A stretch of 52,212 nt of DNA, from assembly GCA_021158345.1 (NCBI GenBank), contig JAGGUV010000095.1, positions 1 through 52,212 of the forward strand, in the 5' to 3' direction. The notes under the pieces are model-generated. The model saw nothing but the letters and a program-made list of their open reading frames with translations, did no database searches and was not told the DNA's origin. How positions within the stretch are numbered: position 1 is the first letter of the stretch; each line of letters begins with the position of its first letter. Below are positions 10,579-20,011 of this stretch, one piece after another. Origin of the DNA: Bacteroidales bacterium. Its GTDB lineage: Bacteria; Bacteroidota; Bacteroidia; Bacteroidales; AUK083. The position numbers and the translations under genes are program-made.

Positions 10579-10650
10579 CAAAATTAATTCCTTTATAATT
10601 GAGACAACTGCAAAAAACACATTGCAGGTTCGTTTCAACAAAATAAAATA

Positions 10651-10688
10651 AAAAAACAGAGGTAGTTTTAATTACCTCTGTTTTTTTT
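10651..10688 (+). terminator. Rho-independent terminator downstream of AOR
   Basis: ACAGAGGTA-N8-TACCTCTGT followed by a T run. Confidence 0.9.
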
Positions 10689-10761
10689 CGACTAATATTA
10701 ATTATTTCTGTATATTTTACTTTTTACTTGTTTATTGATTATTGAGTGTTTTTTAGTTTGG

Positions 10762-10796
10762 CTACTGACTGCTAACTGCCGCCTGAAGACTGCCCT
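10762..10796 (+). repeat. Degenerate 7-bp tandem repeat, five CTGnnnn-type units
   Basis: CTACTGA CTGCTAA CTGCCGC CTGAAGA CTGCCCT read directly. Confidence 0.6.
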
Positions 10797-10804
10797 CTCA
10801 CACA

Positions 10805-10906
10805 CTATTCTCCACTAATCTTTATTACCTTATTTCTGAACAATAGTTCGTTGCCGCTCGAAATGATAATCATATAAACTCCTTCGTCGTTTAAATGCTT
10901 CGAATT
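10805..10906 (-). pseudogene. Remnant of a T9SS type A C-terminal sorting domain
   Basis: Minus-strand translation NSKHLNDEGVYMIIISSGNELLFRNKVIKISGE* with an upstream in-frame TAG (10907-10909) and no start. Confidence 0.75.
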
Positions 10907-10912
10907 CTATCA

Positions 10913-10943
10913 CCCGCAAGATTTTAAAAACCTTGCGGGTATT
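10913..10943. repeat. Short inverted repeat (CCCGCAAG ... CTTGCGGG)
   Basis: CCCGCAAGattttaaaaacCTTGCGGG. Confidence 0.7.
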
Positions 10944-11006
10944 TAAAAAATAATCTTCAATATCTGCATATTACCCAAATTACGTATAGCCTTTATTGGC
11001 GTTTAG

Positions 11007-11918
11007 TTATTTTTTATTTTTTCTAATCGACTGTTTCACAAGACTTAAAATATATTCCAAATTCTCATCATCTTTTACTTGAATTTCAAAATCTCCATTT
11101 CCCCAATGACCAGTTGTTGAAACATCTCTCGTAATTCCTTTTGTGTCTTCGAGTTCTCCTTTGCTCATATTAATCCACATTTTCAATGCTTTTTTCTGTG
11201 GTAAAATATCAATCACATTTCTTCCTGCCACAAATGCTATATATTTTTTCTTTGGCTTAACTTCAAGATTATCTAAATTCAGAATAGCATTTTTAAATTT
11301 TTCGTAAAGTTCTTCTATTTCTTCGTTAACATTTTCTAAATGTTCTTGTTCAGAATAAACTTTAATTTCTTTAATTACGTGGTCTATTGTTTTGTCAGTC
11401 TTTGAGATAGTTTTTATACTTTCTTGTGCTCCAGCCTTTTGTATTTGTTCAAAAGCAACAGAATTGTTTTCGTATCTTTTTACTTCCCATAATTCTATGG
11501 GTAAATCTTTAAAGTTAATTGCTTCCCTTTGGTATGTTGTAAATGCAGGGGAAATAAACATAACACGTGATTGTGACCAATCTAGGTCGTTTCGTTTCAA
11601 CGTTTTGTCAAGATTTTCGTTAAATTCTAATATAAAATCTGCTTTGTTATTTAGCATTAATGATAAATAAGCATATCCTTGGTCTATAACGCTGAAATTT
11701 TTATCCCTTTTATATTCAATGATAACAAAAGCATTTGCATCTTTATCAAAGGCAAGTGTATCAATTCTAAAATTATTCAGAGCAAATTCCGATTTAACAA
11801 AATCAAGTCCGAAAATTGTATTCAGATTTTGTTCTGTTAAGGTTTGAATTTCTTTCTCAAGTTTGAACGGCTTTTCCATTATATACTCTAATCTATTTCC
11901 TATTTTAAAAAGTGCCAT
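11007..11918 (-). CDS. Putative PD-(D/E)XK nuclease with C-terminal DUF5655-like domain
   Basis: FRIDTLAFDKDANAFVIIEYKRDKN (D...ExK core); C-terminal KKKYIAFVAGRNVIDILPQKKALKMWINMSKGELED...GHWGNGDFEI. Confidence 0.8.
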   Translation of the reverse strand: MALFKIGNRLEYIMEKPFKLEKEIQTLTEQNLNTIFGLDFVKSEFALNNFRIDTLAFDKDANAFVIIEYKRDKNFSVIDQGYAYLSLMLNNKADFILEFNENLDKTLKRNDLDWSQSRVMFISPAFTTYQREAINFKDLPIELWEVKRYENNSVAFEQIQKAGAQESIKTISKTDKTIDHVIKEIKVYSEQEHLENVNEEIEELYEKFKNAILNLDNLEVKPKKKYIAFVAGRNVIDILPQKKALKMWINMSKGELEDTKGITRDVSTTGHWGNGDFEIQVKDDENLEYILSLVKQSIRKNKK

Positions 11919-12085
11919 TTTTTATTTCTATTTATGTTGTTTATTCTTGAATTCAGGTTCTTTTTTATAATTTTTTTATCAATTATCAAATATAAAAAAA
12001 AATTTCAACCTATGCTACAATTAATTTTTATATAAAAAAAACATTATCTTTACATCAGAATTTAAACTCCTAAAAAACTATTATC

Positions 12086-13249
12086 ATGAAAACTATAAAA
12101 TTGTTTTTATTTGTTTTTGTCTCTGTGATATTATTTTCAAATTGTAATAAAAATGCTAATAATATAGCAAAGATAAAAGAACAGGGAAATTTTGAATGTT
12201 TTCCCGAAGGCACAGTAAAAGAAGACGGAGAATGTTGTTTAAATTGCGAAACTTCTGCTGTGGCATATTATAATGATAAAATATTTATGGCTATTGATAA
12301 AGTATATCCTGATCATTCGCCTGTATTTTATACAGATTATAATAGAAATTCTATATTGGAAGAAAAACCTCCATACCAGGAAGGTCCTATTTTTTATGCA
12401 AAATATACCCAGGCATTTAATCCCAAAAAAATAAATATTCTGGAAAATAAAAAGCTTCAAGAGGCTAGAAAATTCGAAGATTTTACTCTTACTCCTGATA
12501 ATAAATATATCTTACTTTCAACTGCTTTTAACAGAATAGATCCCAAATATAATATGCTTTTAGCATGGGACACCAAAAACAATAAAGCTATAAATATTAT
12601 TTCTCCTTCTGTTGATGAAAACGGATTTATCAGCTCTATAAAAATCCATAAAAATATTTCAAAAATTTTATTTAATAATACTGATAAAGAAAACTATTTT
12701 AAAATAGAAGGCTTAGCTGCTATTCCAGGTAATAAATTTTTGTTCGGTGTTCGCGAGCAGGGAAAATCTTATACTGATTTTGATTATTGCATTAAAATAA
12801 TTCAGGTTACATATACTATTGAAAATGACATTATTAAACTAAATGATGATTTTAAATTAATTTATAATTATCATCCTGAAAAAAATCTGAATTTAGAATT
12901 ACCAATAGCTTTATCAAGTATAGAATATGATAAATTCAATGATAGATTATATTTGCTTACAAGCTACGAGCATTCTGATACTGACACAGGTGTTGGTGCA
13001 TATTTATGGACTTTACCCATAGAAAAATTGTATAAAAATCTGCCTCCTGAACTTGTTTTAAAGGATGATAATAAACCTTTATTGTTTGCACATAAATCAG
13101 AAGGCATTAGTGTTTTAGATAAAAAAACCGTTTTTATTATTAATGATGACGACAGAATATTAGGCAGGGCAGATATCACAGATCCTGAAAGACAATTTTT
13201 CAGAAAGCCCAATCAAACATCATATTATATTGTACGTTTCAGAAATTGA
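12086..13249 (+). CDS. Hypothetical lipoprotein, possibly beta-propeller/phytase-like
   Basis: Signal peptide with lipobox-like LFSNC; GLAAIPGNKFLFGVREQG, SSIEYDKFNDRLYLLTS, SEGISVLDKKTVFIINDDD suggest a propeller; function uncertain. Confidence 0.6.
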   Translation: MKTIKLFLFVFVSVILFSNCNKNANNIAKIKEQGNFECFPEGTVKEDGECCLNCETSAVAYYNDKIFMAIDKVYPDHSPVFYTDYNRNSILEEKPPYQEGPIFYAKYTQAFNPKKINILENKKLQEARKFEDFTLTPDNKYILLSTAFNRIDPKYNMLLAWDTKNNKAINIISPSVDENGFISSIKIHKNISKILFNNTDKENYFKIEGLAAIPGNKFLFGVREQGKSYTDFDYCIKIIQVTYTIENDIIKLNDDFKLIYNYHPEKNLNLELPIALSSIEYDKFNDRLYLLTSYEHSDTDTGVGAYLWTLPIEKLYKNLPPELVLKDDNKPLLFAHKSEGISVLDKKTVFIINDDDRILGRADITDPERQFFRKPNQTSYYIVRFRN

Positions 13250-13262
13250 TATTTTGTAAAAT

Positions 13263-15041
13263 TTAATTTTCAAACAACAGCTTATAATCTTTTTCTTTAG
13301 CTTTATTATACCATTTTGTTGGAATAATTTTCCAGTTATTATTTGCTTTGGGATTTATAGTTTTATTTTTCTCAATCCATTTCATCAGATAATATCTAAT
13401 ATCTCTATCAGTAGAATTAATAAGACGTTCCGATAATTTATCCTGAGGAATTTTAGCTCCCTGGGTAAGATGTCCTCCCCCACCGCAGCCTCTGTATGAG
13501 TTTACTGCCACAAGATATTTTTTATCCATATCAAAAGCTTTGCCATTTGTCATTGAGATTATCTTTATTTTTTCACCTTTAGGTTTTGAGACATCAACAA
13601 TATAATTTATTCCTTCTGCTGATTCATAATTAAAAAACGGTGTTGATAAATATTTTTTCCCTGATGAGGATGTTTTATCACTAAAATTAAGAAGATGGTC
13701 GTTTTCATTCTTCATCCGGTTAAACCAAAGATTATAAGAATATTCAAGGACATCCTTTATCTCTTTTCCACTCAATTGTATTGTATATAAAAAATTTTCA
13801 TATTTATATAATTTAAACATATCTCTCACATGAAGAGTGCCTTTATTTATTTCAGTGTCAAAAGAAAAAGGAGCTGCAAACGAAATATCAGCCTTTGAAA
13901 TTTTAAGTTGAAGATTATGGATTAAATCAATAAAAGGGGAATCACCAAAGAATGCGTCTTTTGTGCTTATTGTTTTTGATATTGTGCCAACAGGCTTTGA
14001 CACAAATTTATTTACAGATACAAAATAAGGTTTAAATTTTTCCACAAAATCTTTATCAGGTTTAAATTTATACGTTTTAACAATATCCCCTGAAATAGTT
14101 TTATTATAAGCTTTATTTTTAGCTTTATTTTTATTGTTAAAATCAAAAGATATATTTGCAACAGCAAAATCGTATGCCCTTGAAGTTGGTCCCAATATCA
14201 AAACATCTTTTCCTTTTGGATTTTTGGCATAAAAATTCCAGCCTTTATGATCGTGGCCAACAAAAATAATATCGAAACCTTCAACCTGCTGTGCTACAAG
14301 CAAAGAGGCATTTTCATTTTTCGGTGTATCGGCAGTTTCATTGTTAAAAGTAAAATCTATTCCTGAATGAAATAAGCCAACAATCAAATCAGGTTTCTCT
14401 TTTTTCTTAATAATTTTTATCCATTTTTTCGCCGAGATAATCATATCTTCAAATTCAATGCCTTTCCATAAATTTTCGGGCAACCAAAATGGAATACTTG
14501 GCGTTGTTAATCCCAAAACGGCAATCTTTACACCCTTTTTATAAAATATTTTATAAGGATTAAAATATGGCTTTTTTGTTTTTATATTTATTGCATTAGC
14601 TGCTAACCATGGAAAATCCGATTCTTTTACAAGTTTATCATATACTTCATGACCCGGTTCAATATCATGGTTGCCTACAGTTGCTGCATCATAATTAAGA
14701 TAATTCATTGTGGCGGAACAGATATGTTTAACTTTTTTGTCAATAATATTATTGTAATACACTGTTGGGTCGCCCTGTAAAATATCGCCATTGTCAAGTA
14801 ATATCACATTCTGGTTTTTGTTTGCTCTTTGTTGTTTTATATAAGTTGCAATTTGAGCAACAGAATTTGATGAGGCTTTGTTATCCAAAAAATCAAAAGG
14901 AAATATTGCACCATGAATATCGCTGGTTACAATTAGCTTGAAATTTACTTTATCAGGTCTCTTGCTTTTATTGCATGACGAAACAGTTATTAATAAAATT
15001 ATTATTAATATTTTACTTATTATTGTTTTTAAATATTTCAT
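13263..15041 (-). CDS. Bifunctional metallophosphatase/5'-nucleotidase (UshA/CpdB-like) lipoprotein
   Basis: TSDIHGAIFPFD, DNGDILQGDP, TVGNHDIEPG, VGHDHKGW, NSYRGCGGGGHLTQGA; N-terminal lipobox SSC. Confidence 0.93.
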   Translation of the reverse strand: MKYLKTIISKILIIILLITVSSCNKSKRPDKVNFKLIVTSDIHGAIFPFDFLDNKASSNSVAQIATYIKQQRANKNQNVILLDNGDILQGDPTVYYNNIIDKKVKHICSATMNYLNYDAATVGNHDIEPGHEVYDKLVKESDFPWLAANAINIKTKKPYFNPYKIFYKKGVKIAVLGLTTPSIPFWLPENLWKGIEFEDMIISAKKWIKIIKKKEKPDLIVGLFHSGIDFTFNNETADTPKNENASLLVAQQVEGFDIIFVGHDHKGWNFYAKNPKGKDVLILGPTSRAYDFAVANISFDFNNKNKAKNKAYNKTISGDIVKTYKFKPDKDFVEKFKPYFVSVNKFVSKPVGTISKTISTKDAFFGDSPFIDLIHNLQLKISKADISFAAPFSFDTEINKGTLHVRDMFKLYKYENFLYTIQLSGKEIKDVLEYSYNLWFNRMKNENDHLLNFSDKTSSSGKKYLSTPFFNYESAEGINYIVDVSKPKGEKIKIISMTNGKAFDMDKKYLVAVNSYRGCGGGGHLTQGAKIPQDKLSERLINSTDRDIRYYLMKWIEKNKTINPKANNNWKIIPTKWYNKAKEKDYKLLFEN

Positions 15042-15050
15042 TTTTTTATA

Positions 15051-15261
15051 TTAAAAAATTCCACCTCCAATTAATAAACGAAAAATTGCAATAATTAAAA
15101 CTACAAGGTTTAAATCTCTGCCTGTTTTTTTTTCACAAAATATACCAATAACAATTCCTATTATGCAGATTATTAAAGATATCCAGTTCAACCATCCCAG
15201 CAATGGAAATAAACCTATTATTGTTATTATTAAGGATACAACACCTAAGATTAATTTTCAT
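15051..15261 (-). pseudogene. Small hydrophobic membrane protein (~69 aa) with an apparent 1-nt frameshift near the 5' end
   Basis: Removing one A from ATGAAAATTAATC gives MKLILGVVSLIITIIGLFPLLGWLNWISLIICIIGIVIGIFCEKKTGRDLNLVVLIIAIFRLLIGGGIF*; lies 9 nt upstream of the nucleotidase on the same strand. Confidence 0.6.
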
Positions 15262-15393
15262 ATTTATATATTTTACACCATACATCAAAAATATATTTTT
15301 TATGTGAATTAATTTCAACTATCTGAAAAAAACCATAAGACTATTTTTCATCTATTTATATTTAACTAATTTGTTAATATTATGTATTTTACG

Positions 15394-15415
15394 TTAGCCA
15401 CTAATACACGAATGA
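15394..15415 (+). repeat. Copy of the GCCACKAATRCA-type interspersed motif also found at 24-42 and 236-252
   Basis: AGCCACTAATACACGAATG vs AGCCACGAATGCATGAATG (revcomp of 24-42). Confidence 0.5.
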
Positions 15416-15464
15416 AATCGGTATTATAATTTAATCATTCCCTTACTTGCCCTGTAACGTAATG

Positions 15465-15533
15465 TGTACAGGGCTTGCCCTGTAATTTACCCTGTAGCGA
15501 AGCATATCAGGGTGAAATGTACAGGGCTTGCCC
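15465..15533 (+). repeat. Duplicated TGTACAGGGCTTGCCC motif (15465-15480, 15518-15533) in noncoding DNA
   Basis: Two exact 16-bp copies separated by CCCTGTA-containing sequence. Confidence 0.75.
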
Positions 15534-15804
15534 AAATTAATTCTAAAATCCAAATTCTAAAATCTAAATTCCCTTTGGTCATGAATGTTTCATCTACACA
15601 TAAACACAGGTATTATTACAACAATTTCTTTTATGAAACCCCTCTCCGATATTGTATTTACTGATTATCTAACCTGTTTTTACACATTGCTTTTTATTAA
15701 TTTTTACAGAGCTGTTTATTACTAATAAAATTAAATTTTATATAAAAATAGCATTTTTCTAACAACCACTAAATTAAATAATAAGATTTTCATAATAAAA
15801 GGTA

Positions 15805-15832
15805 TTGTAATATTAAAAAATATATATATTTG
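15805..15832 (+). promoter_or_regulatory. Promoter for tRNA-Leu/tig
   Basis: TTG (15805-15807) N17 TATATTTG (15825-15832), 19 nt before the tRNA. Confidence 0.6.
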
Positions 15833-15850
15833 CACACCAAAATAATACCT

Positions 15851-15933
15851 GCGGATGTGGCGTAATTGGTAGCCGCGCTAGACTTAGGATCTAGTGGTCC
15901 TAGACCGTGGGGGTTCGAGTCCCTTCATCCGCA
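15851..15933 (+). tRNA. tRNA-Leu (anticodon UAG)
   Basis: Acceptor GCGGATG/CATCCGC; anticodon arm CTAGA-CTTAGGA-TCTAG with central TAG; long variable arm; T-arm GGGTTCGAGTCCC. Confidence 0.95.
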
Positions 15934-16006
15934 CTTTTTTAGAATACCGTTCAATAACTTATTGAACTGTATTTTTATTTATATACAATCAATATTTTTT
16001 TTTAAA

Positions 16007-17374
16007 ATGAACATAACTAGAGAAGATACAAGCGATTTAACTGCTACTATTAAAATTGAAATAAAACACGATGATTATAAAGATGCAGTACAAAAAATAT
16101 TAAAAGATTACCAAAAAAAAGCAAATGTACCTGGATTCAGACCCGGAAAAGTGCCTTTTGGTATGATCAACAAAATGTATGGCAGAAATGTTGTTATTGA
16201 CGAGGTCAACAAAAGCCTTAGCGAGTCTATTTCTAAGTATATTACAGAAAATAAACTTAATATTTTAGGTAATCCTTTACCAAATATTGAAAAATCAAAA
16301 AATATTGATTGGGATAATTTCAAAGATTTTGAATTTTATTTTGATTTAGGTTTTGCTCCTGAATTTGACATTGACCTTGAAAATAATATTGAAATTGATT
16401 ATTATAATATTCTTCCAGACCAAAAAATGGTTGACGAAAATATTAAAGGTCTTCAGAAAAGATATGGTACTACAATAAATCCTGAAACAGCTGAAGAAAA
16501 TGATATTCTTAAAGGTGAAATTATTGAACTCGACGAAAACGGCGAAATAAAAGAAAATGGTGTTAAAAACAACACCAGCATTATGCCTGCATATATCAAA
16601 CTTAAAACTGTTAAGTCAAAATTTATTGGAGCTAAAAAAGGTAAAGAAATAAAATTTAATCCTTTAAACGCTATTAAAAATAACACTGAAGTTTCTTCAA
16701 TGTTAGGTATTAAGAATTCTGAAGATAAAGCAATGAATTCTGATTATAAATTTACTGTTGAAACAATTGAAAGAATTCTCCCTGCAGAAATCAACAAAGA
16801 TTTATTCAAAAAAGTCTTTCCTAATGACAATATTGAAACAGAAGAAGAATTTACTGAATTAGTAAAAAAAGACCTTTCAAAAAGTTTTGTTTACGACAGC
16901 GACAGAAAATTTTTAAACGATGTTCAGACAAATCTTCTTAAAACAACAAATTTATCTTTACCTGATGAATTTATGAAACGTTGGATTTTTGAAAATAATA
17001 AAGATAAATTTTCAAAAGAAGATATTGAAAAAGATTATACTGCTAATGCAGAAGGTGTAAAATGGCAACTGATAGAAAATAAAATTGTTGAAAAATACAA
17101 AATTGATGTAAGTGATAAAGATGTTAAAGATTACGTTATCAATTATTTCAAACAACAATTCCCTTCAAATCCAAACGATTCGGAAGAAGATATTAATAAA
17201 AGATTAGGGACTATTGCTGACAGTGTATTGAAAAACAAAGAAGAAGCAGAAAAAATCAAAACAAATTTATTTAGTGAAAAATTAACAAATTTATTTAAAT
17301 CAAAAATAAAAATTAAAAATAAAGACATAGAGTTTGAAAAATTTGTTAAATTAGTATCGAAAAAAGAAAAATAA
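16007..17374 (+). CDS. tig: Trigger factor
   Basis: MNITREDTSDLTATIKIEI..., VPGFRPGKVPFGMINKMYG; start moved from the ORF-track 15866 because that start lies inside the tRNA. Confidence 0.94.
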   Translation: MNITREDTSDLTATIKIEIKHDDYKDAVQKILKDYQKKANVPGFRPGKVPFGMINKMYGRNVVIDEVNKSLSESISKYITENKLNILGNPLPNIEKSKNIDWDNFKDFEFYFDLGFAPEFDIDLENNIEIDYYNILPDQKMVDENIKGLQKRYGTTINPETAEENDILKGEIIELDENGEIKENGVKNNTSIMPAYIKLKTVKSKFIGAKKGKEIKFNPLNAIKNNTEVSSMLGIKNSEDKAMNSDYKFTVETIERILPAEINKDLFKKVFPNDNIETEEEFTELVKKDLSKSFVYDSDRKFLNDVQTNLLKTTNLSLPDEFMKRWIFENNKDKFSKEDIEKDYTANAEGVKWQLIENKIVEKYKIDVSDKDVKDYVINYFKQQFPSNPNDSEEDINKRLGTIADSVLKNKEEAEKIKTNLFSEKLTNLFKSKIKIKNKDIEFEKFVKLVSKKEK

Positions 17375-17386
17375 TTTTTAGACTAT

Positions 17387-18076
17387 ATGAATACTGAAGA
17401 ATTTAAAAAATATGCTGTAAAGCATCAAGGAATAAGTAGTGTTACTTTAGATAATTATATTTCAGCAAATACAGGATATATATCTCCGACAATTATTGAA
17501 GAACGTCAATTAAACGTAGCACAAATGGATGTGTTTTCACGTTTAATGATGGATAGGATTATTTTTCTTGGCGTTCCTATCGATGATAACGTTGCAAATA
17601 TCATACAAGCACAGTTACTATTTCTTCAATCAGTAGATACAAAAAAAGACATTCAAATCTATCTTAATACACCCGGTGGTGCTGTATATCCAGGATTAGG
17701 AATATACGATACAATGCAATATATTCAACCTGATGTAGCAACAATTTGTACAGGTATGGCTGCATCTATGGGCGCTGTTTTGCTTTGTGCAGGCACTAAA
17801 GGCAAACGCTCTGCACTTAATCACTCAAGAGTATTAATACATCAGCCTTTAGGAGGCATGCAAGGACAAGCTTCTGATATTGAAATCACTGCAAGAGAAA
17901 TAATGAAAATAAAGAAAGAATTATATGAAATTATTTCTCTCCATTCGGGACAATCATATAAAAAAATATGGAAAGACGGTGACAGAGATTTTTGGATGAC
18001 TGCCAGTGAAGCTAAAGAGTACGGCATGATTGATGAAGTGCTTACAGCTACTAAAAACACTAAAAAGAAGAAATAA
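17387..18076 (+). CDS. clpP: ATP-dependent Clp protease proteolytic subunit
   Basis: DRIIFLGVPIDDNVANIIQAQLLFL, CTGMAASMGAVLLCAGTKGKR, ALNHSRVLIHQPLGG. Confidence 0.98.
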   Translation: MNTEEFKKYAVKHQGISSVTLDNYISANTGYISPTIIEERQLNVAQMDVFSRLMMDRIIFLGVPIDDNVANIIQAQLLFLQSVDTKKDIQIYLNTPGGAVYPGLGIYDTMQYIQPDVATICTGMAASMGAVLLCAGTKGKRSALNHSRVLIHQPLGGMQGQASDIEITAREIMKIKKELYEIISLHSGQSYKKIWKDGDRDFWMTASEAKEYGMIDEVLTATKNTKKKK

Positions 18077-18105
18077 TTTTTTATTGCAAATAATAACTTA
18101 TTCTT

Positions 18106-19338
18106 ATGAGTAAAAATATTGAAAGATGTTCCTTTTGTGGAAAACCCAAAAAAGAATGTAACATTCTTGTTGCAGGATTAAATGCTTTTATTTGTGATAA
18201 ATGTATTGAACAGGCTAATATTATTATTAAAGATGAGGTAGATTATAAATCTACTAAAAAATTTTCTGATTTTAAGATATTTAAACCCCTTGAAATAAAA
18301 AAATATCTCGACCAATATGTTATTGGACAGGACCAGGCAAAAAAAATTCTTTCTGTTGCTGTTTACAATCATTATAAAAGAATAACACATCCTTCTGACA
18401 AGCTTGAAGATGTTGAAATTGAAAAATCAAACATTATTATTGCAGGCGAAACAGGCACAGGTAAAACACTGCTTGCACGTACTATTGCTAAAATGTTAAA
18501 TGTGCCATTTTGTATTGCTGATGCTACTGTTTTAACAGAAGCAGGTTATGTTGGCGAAGATGTTGAAAGCATATTATCAAAACTTTTACAAGCTGCTGAT
18601 TACGACGTAAAAGCTGCTGAAAGAGGTATTATTTTTATTGACGAAATTGACAAAATTGCAAGGAAAAACGATAACCCTTCAATTACCAGAGATGTATCAG
18701 GAGAAGGTGTGCAACAAGCTTTGTTAAAACTCGTCGAAGGTGCTATTATTAATGTTCCGCCTCAAGGTGGCAGAAAACATCCTGAACAAAAAATGATTCA
18801 GGTGAACACTAAAAACATTCTCTTTATTTCAGGTGGCGCTTTTAATAATATCAATAAAATTATCGGAGGCAGACTGCAAACAAATATGATTGGCTTCAAT
18901 TACGATAAAGAAAAAGAAGATATTGACAAATCAAATATGCTTCAATATGTTTCACCTCAGGATTTTAGAGCCTTTGGATTAATACCCGAAATTGTTGGCC
19001 GTTTCCCTGTTGTTACTTATCTTAATCCTCTCGACAAAGATATTCTTAAAAGAATTTTAACAGAACCTAAAAATTCTTTAATAAAACAATACACCAAACT
19101 ATTTGAAATAGATGGAGTAAAATTAAGTTTTGATAATGATGTTCTTGATTTTATTGTTGATAAATCTATTGAATTTAAACTTGGCGCCAGAGGATTACGC
19201 TCTATAATTGAGTCTATTATGACTGATGCTATGTTTGATTTGCCTTCTGATAAATCCGTAAAAAAACTACACATAACTCTCAATTATACTAAACAAAAAT
19301 TCAGAGAGACAACTATGTTAAAACATAAAGTTGCTTAA
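18106..19338 (+). CDS. clpX: ATP-dependent Clp protease ATP-binding subunit ClpX
   Basis: N-terminal Zn domain [12 protein letters not shown]...CDKC; Walker A GETGTGKT; Walker [21 protein letters not shown]. Confidence 0.98.
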   Translation: MSKNIERCSFCGKPKKECNILVAGLNAFICDKCIEQANIIIKDEVDYKSTKKFSDFKIFKPLEIKKYLDQYVIGQDQAKKILSVAVYNHYKRITHPSDKLEDVEIEKSNIIIAGETGTGKTLLARTIAKMLNVPFCIADATVLTEAGYVGEDVESILSKLLQAADYDVKAAERGIIFIDEIDKIARKNDNPSITRDVSGEGVQQALLKLVEGAIINVPPQGGRKHPEQKMIQVNTKNILFISGGAFNNINKIIGGRLQTNMIGFNYDKEKEDIDKSNMLQYVSPQDFRAFGLIPEIVGRFPVVTYLNPLDKDILKRILTEPKNSLIKQYTKLFEIDGVKLSFDNDVLDFIVDKSIEFKLGARGLRSIIESIMTDAMFDLPSDKSVKKLHITLNYTKQKFRETTMLKHKVA

Positions 19339-19398
19339 TTTTTTTCATACTTTTGTATTACCTGATGATTAATAAAGCTTATCTTTCAGTGTAATATT

Positions 19399-19986
19399 AT
19401 GAAAAAAATCACTTTTATACTTTTCATACTTATTATTAATATTTATTATCCCTATTCTCAGGAAATAAAAAAATATTATCCTGTAAAAGCTACAATAATA
19501 AATAATGATTCAATTCCAATAATAATACTTCCAAAAATAGATATTGTAAGTACCCCGATAATAAGAAACAAAAGAGAATGGCGAAGATACATTAGACTTG
19601 TACGAAATGTAAAAAAAGTATATCCTTATGCTAAACTGGCTTCAATAAAATTGCAAGAATATGATGTCCTGTTGAAAAATGCCAAAAACGAAAAACAAAG
19701 GCGTAAATTGATGAGAAAAGCAGAAAAAGAAATTGAAGACAGATATGGTAATGAACTGCGAAAACTAACTTTTTCTCAGGGAAAAATCTTAATGAAACTT
19801 CTTGACAGGGAAACTCAACATACTTCTTATGAACTTGTAGAAGATTTAAGAGGAAAATTTGTTGTGTTTTTCTGGCAGGGTATTGCAAGAATTTTCGGAT
19901 ACAACCTTAAAATAAAATACGATCCTTTGAAAAAAGATAAAGATATTGAATTAATTGTTTTAATGATTGAAAGGGGGAAGATATAA
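19399..19986 (+). CDS. DUF4294-family exported protein
   Basis: NKREWRRYIRLVRNVKKVYPYAKLA...LDRETQHTSYELVEDLRGKFVVFFWQGIARIFGYNLK. Confidence 0.85.
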   Translation: MKKITFILFILIINIYYPYSQEIKKYYPVKATIINNDSIPIIILPKIDIVSTPIIRNKREWRRYIRLVRNVKKVYPYAKLASIKLQEYDVLLKNAKNEKQRRKLMRKAEKEIEDRYGNELRKLTFSQGKILMKLLDRETQHTSYELVEDLRGKFVVFFWQGIARIFGYNLKIKYDPLKKDKDIELIVLMIERGKI

Positions 19987-20011
19987 TTATTCCCAAATTC
20001 TATAATCTACC

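Noticed and set aside
10913-10943. Terminator for the nuclease gene at 11007..11918
   Set aside because: The CCCGCAAG/CTTGCGGG hairpin is about 64 nt past the stop and lacks a T run on the minus strand; kept only as an inverted repeat.
15133-15318. 61-aa minus-strand ORF
   Set aside because: Out of frame with the much more protein-like small membrane peptide on the same strand; low-complexity Asn/Ile composition.
15464-15664. 66-aa plus-strand ORF
   Set aside because: Made of noncoding repeat sequence (TGTACAGGGCTTGCCC); no protein-like features.
15866-16006. N-terminal extension of the trigger factor ORF (MVAALDLGSSGPRPWGFESLHPHFF...)
   Set aside because: It is read through tRNA-Leu(UAG); the genuine start is ATG at 16007 (MNITRED).
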